From positions 62,001 to 126,000 of the forward strand of contig NZ_CP046606.1 in NCBI RefSeq assembly GCF_030408355.1: a DNA stretch of 64,000 nucleotides. The letters are read 5' to 3'. The notes beneath the pieces are model-generated. The model ran no database searches and was not told the origin of the DNA. It saw only the letters and a program-made list of their open reading frames with translations. How positions within the stretch are numbered: position 1 is the first letter of the stretch; each line of letters begins with the position of its first letter. A program made the translations under genes and the position numbers. Below, one piece after another: positions 60,207 through 64,000 of the stretch. Source of the stretch: Corynebacterium afermentans subsp. afermentans. Its GTDB lineage: Bacteria > Actinomycetota > Actinomycetes > Mycobacteriales > Mycobacteriaceae.

Positions 60207-60913
60207 GCGAGCAGAAGGTAGCAGTAGTCACTGGCGGATCGGCAGGCATCGGGGAGGCCACCTGCAGGGCGCTGGCCAAGGACGGCTGGAAGGTCGTCGT
60301 GGCGGCGCGGCGCCTGGAGAAGTGCCAGCAGATCGCAGACGAAATCGGCGGGGTAGCGATGGAGTTGGACGTGGTGGACCGGGGGAGCGTCGAGAAGCTT
60401 GCGCAGCTTGAACGCGTGGACCTGCTGGTTAACAACGCCGGCGGCGCGAAGGAGCTGGATTACCTACGCGACGCGGACGACGCGGACTGGGAGTGGATGT
60501 TCCAGACCAACGTGATGGGCACCATGCGGGTGACCCGCGCGCTGTACCCGCAGCTCAAGGCCGCCAAAGGCCTGGTGGTGAACATCGGATCGGTGGCTGG
60601 CACGGACGCGTACAAGGGCGGCTCCGGCTACAACGCCGCAAAGCACGGGTTACGCGGCGTAACCAGGGCGTTTCGGCGCGAGGAGGCGGAAAACGACATC
60701 CGCGTGTGCGAGATCGATCCCGGCAGGGTGAAAACCGACTTCGCGCTGAACCGCTTCGGCGGCGACGAGGAGCGCGCAAACAAGGTCTATGAGGGCAAAC
60801 AAAACCTCACCGCGGACGACATCGCCGAGGCCGTCCGCTGGGTGGCCAGCCTCCCGGCGCACGTGAACATCGACACGATGAGCATCATGCCGGTGGACCA
60901 GGCGGAACGCTAG
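60203..60913 (+). CDS. Short-chain dehydrogenase/reductase, YdfG-like
   Basis: 236 residues. TGGSAGIGEA nucleotide loop (10-19), NNAGGA, catalytic Ser in GSVAG and YNAAK (Tyr-x-x-x-Lys). DPGRVKTDF is typical of the YdfG 3-hydroxy acid dehydrogenase group (NADP-dependent oxidation of serine or 3-hydroxypropionate-like substrates). Coupled to alkB by a 4-bp overlap; the functional link is unclear. Its 3' end overlaps the capA-like gene by 4 bp. Confidence 0.88.
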   Translation: MSEQKVAVVTGGSAGIGEATCRALAKDGWKVVVAARRLEKCQQIADEIGGVAMELDVVDRGSVEKLAQLERVDLLVNNAGGAKELDYLRDADDADWEWMFQTNVMGTMRVTRALYPQLKAAKGLVVNIGSVAGTDAYKGGSGYNAAKHGLRGVTRAFRREEAENDIRVCEIDPGRVKTDFALNRFGGDEERANKVYEGKQNLTADDIAEAVRWVASLPAHVNIDTMSIMPVDQAER

Positions 60914-61953
60914 AGGTAATCCACCACCTCCACGTTGAGGCGCTCCCGCAGGTCCGTCATCCATTTTTGAACGTCCACGTAGTCGCCGGCCTCGACGAGG
61001 GGGAGCACATGGTGGTCGTAGCTGATCGGCGGGCCGACGGTATAGGTGGGCATGAACCGTGCGCCGGTAAACGACACCTCATCGCCGCGCTCGGTAAACG
61101 TGAACTCGCCGATGCCGCCGATCTTGGTCGGCTCCTCCAACTGGCCGTGGAGGAAGTTGCCGTGGGAGTACCAGACGGGCCCGTCGAACGGCTCGACCAC
61201 GTGCGGGTGCCCGCCGAGCACCAAGTCAGCGCCCGCTTCCAGGGCAGCCGCGGCGGTCTCCTCCTGGAACTCGTTTTGCAGCGGGGCGTACTCATCGCCC
61301 ATGTGCAGCATCACGACGGTGACGTCTACCTCGGAGTCCAGGGTGGTGATGCGGTCCGTGAGGTTGTCGTCGATAAGCGATGCAAAATGCTCCTCCTCCA
61401 CAGGCAGGCCGTTGGTGCCGTACGTGGAGCCGAGGAAACCGACGGTGATGCCGTTCGCCTCGATGATGCGCGGGGTGGCGGCGTCGGCGGCGCTGGAGAA
61501 GCTGCCCGCGTAGAGCATCCCCCGGTCGCGCATGTGGCCGGTAGAGGCGATCACGCCCTCGCCGCCACGGTCCATGGAGTGGTTGGTGGCGTTGTTCACG
61601 ATGTCCACGCCAGAACTTTTCAGTGCATCGATGATCTCGGACGGGGAGTTGAACTGCGGGTACCCGGACAGGCCGAACGCCTCGCCGGCGACGGGGACCT
61701 CCATGTTGGCGGTGGTGATGTCGGCGTCCGCCATGTACTGTCTGACCGGGTCGAACATGCGCGTAAAGTCGAAGCCGGTGTCCGTGCGTGCGGTGGTGTA
61801 CACGTCGGAGTGGACGAGGATGTCGCCGACGGAGCGGATGGTCACGGTGGAGACGGCCTCTTCGACCTCTTCAACGACCTCGGGCTCCTCTGGTGTGTCT
61901 GGTGTGCATCCCGCGAGCAGGAGCGTGAGGGCCAGCGCCCAGATTCTTCGCAT
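60910..61953 (-). CDS. CapA-family lipoprotein
   Basis: 347 residues. Lipobox LLLAGC (C16) followed by a Glu/Val-rich linker and a metallophosphatase-like CapA domain: VGDILVHSDV, NMEVPVAG, NNATNHSMDRG, GGHPHVVEP, WYSHGNFLHGQ. CapA/PgsA proteins are tied to poly-gamma-glutamate capsule synthesis, but isolated lipoprotein copies occur widely and may act on other envelope phosphoesters. No capBC neighbours. Divergent from the S4 gene by 17 bp. Confidence 0.88.
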   Translation of the reverse strand: MRRIWALALTLLLAGCTPDTPEEPEVVEEVEEAVSTVTIRSVGDILVHSDVYTTARTDTGFDFTRMFDPVRQYMADADITTANMEVPVAGEAFGLSGYPQFNSPSEIIDALKSSGVDIVNNATNHSMDRGGEGVIASTGHMRDRGMLYAGSFSSAADAATPRIIEANGITVGFLGSTYGTNGLPVEEEHFASLIDDNLTDRITTLDSEVDVTVVMLHMGDEYAPLQNEFQEETAAAALEAGADLVLGGHPHVVEPFDGPVWYSHGNFLHGQLEEPTKIGGIGEFTFTERGDEVSFTGARFMPTYTVGPPISYDHHVLPLVEAGDYVDVQKWMTDLRERLNVEVVDYL

Positions 61954-61957
61954 GCCT

Positions 61958-61964
61958 TAGACTA
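61958..61964. promoter_or_regulatory. Near-palindromic shared -10 box, CapA/S4
   Basis: TAGACTA reads as TAGACT on the plus strand (61958-61963), 7 nt before the S4 ATG, and as TAGTCT on the minus strand (61964-61959), 5 nt before the CapA ATG. Confidence 0.55.
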
Positions 61965-61970
61965 ACCTGC

Positions 61971-62258
61971 ATGCATATCGACGTGCCCATTTCCGGCGAC
62001 ACGATCAAACTCGGACAATTTCTCAAGCTCGCTAACCTCGTCGAATCCGGCGGCCACGCGAAGGAGGCCATCAGCGCCGGCGAGGTCACCGTCAACAACG
62101 AGGTGGTCACCTCCAGGGGGCATTCGCTTATCGACGGCGATACCGTCGGCCTCGGAGAAGATTCAGCCACGGTAGTAGTTGACGGAGACGACGGCGACTA
62201 CTTCGACGAACGCACCGCCAACGACGATTTCGACCCCGAGAAGTGGAGGAACCTCTAA
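61971..62258 (+). CDS. S4-domain RNA-binding protein (YbcJ/YlmH-like small form)
   Basis: 95 residues. TIKLGQFLKLANLVESGGHAKEAISAGEVTVN is an S4 alpha-L RNA-binding motif (about 10-45), with a Asp-rich tail. COG2501-type proteins are thought to act on ribosomal or structured RNA. ATG 61971 with a TAGACT -10 box upstream; the stop TAA shares its A with the next ATG (TAATG). Confidence 0.85.
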   Translation: MHIDVPISGDTIKLGQFLKLANLVESGGHAKEAISAGEVTVNNEVVTSRGHSLIDGDTVGLGEDSATVVVDGDDGDYFDERTANDDFDPEKWRNL

Positions 62259-62941
62259 TGCCCGCATTTGAAGGCAAAGACGGCATGCCGTTCTGGCAGG
62301 ACCTGGTCACCCAGAACCAGCTCAAGTCCACCCACTTCTACTCCGATCTGCTGGGCTGGGAGATTGTGGACGGCACCGCCCGCAAAGAGGGCCTGCCGGT
62401 GGCGGGCATCGTGCCGGCGCAGATGGACATGTGGGTCACGTCGTTTATCGGCAGCCCGGACAACGTGGAGAAGCTGGGCGGCAAGGTGCTCAGCTCCGAC
62501 GATTCCGTGGTGCTGTGCCAGGACCCCGCCGGCGGCCTGTTCGGGCTGAAGGAGCCGGAGGAGCGCTTCTTCGCCGCAGGTGAGCCGGGCGTTCCGGCGT
62601 GGTACGAGTACTCGGCTCCGAGCATGGACGCCATCGACTTCTACGGCGAACTGTTCGACTGGGAGATCCGCGAGGAAGACGGCTACTTCATCGCGCTGGA
62701 AGAAGGCGCGCCGTTTTTGGGCATGTTCGTCGGCGAGCACGCCCAGTGGTTCAGCTACTTCGGCGTGCGCGACGTGGACGCGGCCTGCCGGCAGGTGGAA
62801 AACCTCGGCGGTGGGGTGGAGTTCGGCCCCGAAAATGGCACCGCAGGCGTGCACGACGCTAACGGCGCCCAGTTCTTCCTCTCCGAGGTCGACGAGCCCA
62901 CCTTCGACGAGGTGGACGAAGCAGAGTCCGTCCTGGGCTAG
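62258..62941 (+). CDS. VOC-family (glyoxalase-like) protein
   Basis: 227 residues with two tandem betaalphabetabetabeta modules (about 10-110 and 120-225). FYSDLLGWEI and FYGELFDWEI mark equivalent helices in the two halves. Metal ligands are not clearly kept. Similar proteins are annotated as glyoxalase/bleomycin-resistance-like; substrate unknown. GGAGG 8-13 nt upstream within the S4 gene; translationally coupled by TAATG. Confidence 0.85.
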   Translation: MPAFEGKDGMPFWQDLVTQNQLKSTHFYSDLLGWEIVDGTARKEGLPVAGIVPAQMDMWVTSFIGSPDNVEKLGGKVLSSDDSVVLCQDPAGGLFGLKEPEERFFAAGEPGVPAWYEYSAPSMDAIDFYGELFDWEIREEDGYFIALEEGAPFLGMFVGEHAQWFSYFGVRDVDAACRQVENLGGGVEFGPENGTAGVHDANGAQFFLSEVDEPTFDEVDEAESVLG

Positions 62942-63585
62942 AGCGCCTCAGCGGCGTCTGCGACCCGGCGGCGAATCTCCGCCGGCGTGGAGATGAACCC
63001 GTCGGCGTAGTACTCGGTGCCCTCGAGGCCGGATCCCTTCCGCACCTGCACGAACGCAGGTTTGGTTGGCTGCGCGGTGGGGAAGGTGGCGATGTAGCGG
63101 GGGGCTGGCGGGAGCGAAACATCCCCCAACGCCCACACCACCTCGGCGCCGACCAGGTCCACTGCTTCCGCTGCATCTGCCACCGAGTCCACATCCAGGA
63201 TCGTGGTGCCGGACAGCTCCGCGGCGGCGGCTACGTCCGGGCGCCAGAGCATTTCCTTGGCGTTGGCGGGGCCGTCCCAAAGCGAGACTGCCCACCGGCC
63301 GTTCGGCTCCGACGGGCGGAACACCGCGCCCAGCTCGTGGGGCTCCACCGCGACCCCGCCGGCCCACTTCGTGGCGGGCAGCGCATGGTCGACGGCGGTG
63401 CCGAGCATGAGCATCGCGGCGTGGGTGATGCGGTCCGGCAGCAGGGCCAGGTAGTTCGGCCCGTCCTCGTAGGTTGCGTGAATGTAGGACGCAAGCTGCT
63501 TCAGCTGCAGCTCCGGCGGCATGTCTCTTTTCACGCCGCCGACGTTGAAGTCCGGGTCGCCCTGTTCGTTGATGTGCTCTACCAA
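62938..63585 (-). CDS. Uncharacterised protein coupled to the M13 peptidase
   Basis: About 215 residues. The stop overlaps the VOC gene by 4 bp. The start is doubtful: TTG 63585 overlaps the M13 stop (with a GAGGACAGGG upstream), whereas the first in-frame ATG in the body is near 63523 (MPPELQL). No TM or signal. The sequence (ASYIHATYEDGPNYLALLPDRI, HALPATKWAGGVAVEPHELGAVFR) matches no family I know. The overlap suggests it is co-translated with the peptidase. Confidence 0.6.
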   Translation of the reverse strand: MVEHINEQGDPDFNVGGVKRDMPPELQLKQLASYIHATYEDGPNYLALLPDRITHAAMLMLGTAVDHALPATKWAGGVAVEPHELGAVFRPSEPNGRWAVSLWDGPANAKEMLWRPDVAAAAELSGTTILDVDSVADAAEAVDLVGAEVVWALGDVSLPPAPRYIATFPTAQPTKPAFVQVRKGSGLEGTEYYADGFISTPAEIRRRVADAAEAL

Positions 63586-64000
63586 ATCGTCACCCTGTCC
63601 TCGGGATCGATCCACATCGTGGACCCCTGTTCCACTTCGAACGCCTCGTAGAATTCGGCGATGTTCGCGGCAATCACGTTGCAGCGGAACTCGTTCGGCG
63701 CGTGCGGGTCGATGGCCAACAGCTGCGCGGCCATCTCCGGGCGCGCCTTGGAGCGCCACACCCGCGCCCACGCCAGAAACAGGCGCTGGAAGCCGGTGTA
63801 CTCGCCCTCAAGGTCGCCAAACTTCTGCGGCTGAACATCCTCGAGGCTGTTGTCATCCAGGTACTTCTTGTACGCCACCACGGCGATGCCCAGGCCGCCG
63901 AGGTCGCCAATGTTCTCGCCGAGGGTGAACTCGCCGTTGACGCCCTTCGTTTTCGTGCCCTCCAGCACGGACGGCACCAGGCCGTTGAACTGGCCGACCA
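63579..64000 (-). CDS. M13 (neprilysin-like) metallopeptidase, C-terminal part
   Basis: Partial: only the 3' end lies in the window. GEFTLGENIGDLGGL is the conserved M13 segment downstream of the HExxH helix carrying the ExxxD zinc-ligand region; the end (CNVIAANIAEFYEAFEVEQGS...MWIDPEDRVTIW) fits the family, whose proteins close with a CxxW-like tail. M13 enzymes cleave small peptides; in actinobacteria they are cytosolic or membrane linked. Frame remains open to base 64000. Confidence 0.9.
   Translation of the reverse strand, partial: VGQFNGLVPSVLEGTKTKGVNGEFTLGENIGDLGGLGIAVVAYKKYLDDNSLEDVQPQKFGDLEGEYTGFQRLFLAWARVWRSKARPEMAAQLLAIDPHAPNEFRCNVIAANIAEFYEAFEVEQGSTMWIDPEDRVTIW

Overview
The window looks like chromosomal DNA of a Corynebacterium species. 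Evidence seen: GC-rich coding with strong GC3 bias; a threonine/proline-rich repetitive surface protein; a YPDG/Rib-like wall-associated protein; a GT87-type polyprenyl-sugar mannosyltransferase; AMP nucleosidase; and very frequent leaderless starts, where a TANNNT -10 box lies 6-9 nt before ATG/GTG. The genus is inferred; no rRNA, tRNA, IS element, prophage or CRISPR array was seen.

Layout. 1-5.4 kb: the 3' end of a giant repetitive surface protein, then a terminator and a candidate free-standing structured RNA. 5.7-11.1 kb: a LURP-one protein; a 330-bp cluster of TGAACAATCC repeats upstream of a secreted, membrane-anchored metzincin; a DHA2-type MFS exporter; and a membrane protein facing a small cupredoxin, together resembling the N-terminal parts of actinobacterial copper nitrite reductase-like fusions.

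11.2-34.1 kb is the most unusual part: two convergent operons meeting at 18,553-18,556. The rightward operon holds two paralogous membrane proteins flanking a GrpE-like protein and a lid-less Hsp70, plus an exported protein. The leftward operon holds a small membrane protein, a secreted vWA protein with one TM segment, a 1233-aa tubulin/FtsZ-superfamily protein, a large two-TM protein, an FN3-like protein, a GAP1-like protein, a second vWA protein, a double-GTPase-2-like NTPase and a small TM protein. The families involved (Hsp70, vWA, tubulin-like, DO-GTPase2, GAP1) are those of NTP-driven regulatory or conflict assemblies, so I read the locus as one envelope-spanning, chaperone- and nucleotide-controlled machine of unknown purpose.

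34.2-47.6 kb: a four-cysteine HTH regulator facing flavohaemoprotein Hmp; a glutaminase-STAS-SRPBCC triple fusion; a DUF4143 ATPase; a GH13 enzyme; a secreted Gln-rich protein; an M20 peptidase; TetR; AMP nucleosidase; a DAACS symporter; a sirtuin; and a GT87 transferase that runs into a truncated CAP-domain remnant. 47.8-64 kb: a penicillin-recognising-fold lipoprotein with a ROK regulator; a DUF885 protein; AbrB- and TSUP-type membrane proteins; an APC permease; a YPDG protein; HrpB helicase; ThpR; a DUF222-HNH endonuclease; AlkB with an SDR; a CapA lipoprotein; S4 and VOC proteins; an unknown protein; and the 3' end of an M13 peptidase.

Two genome-scale habits stand out. Convergent genes overlap at their ends (4 to over 100 bp), and several divergent pairs are separated by 17-25 bp holding two overlapping back-to-back -10 boxes, each feeding a leaderless start.
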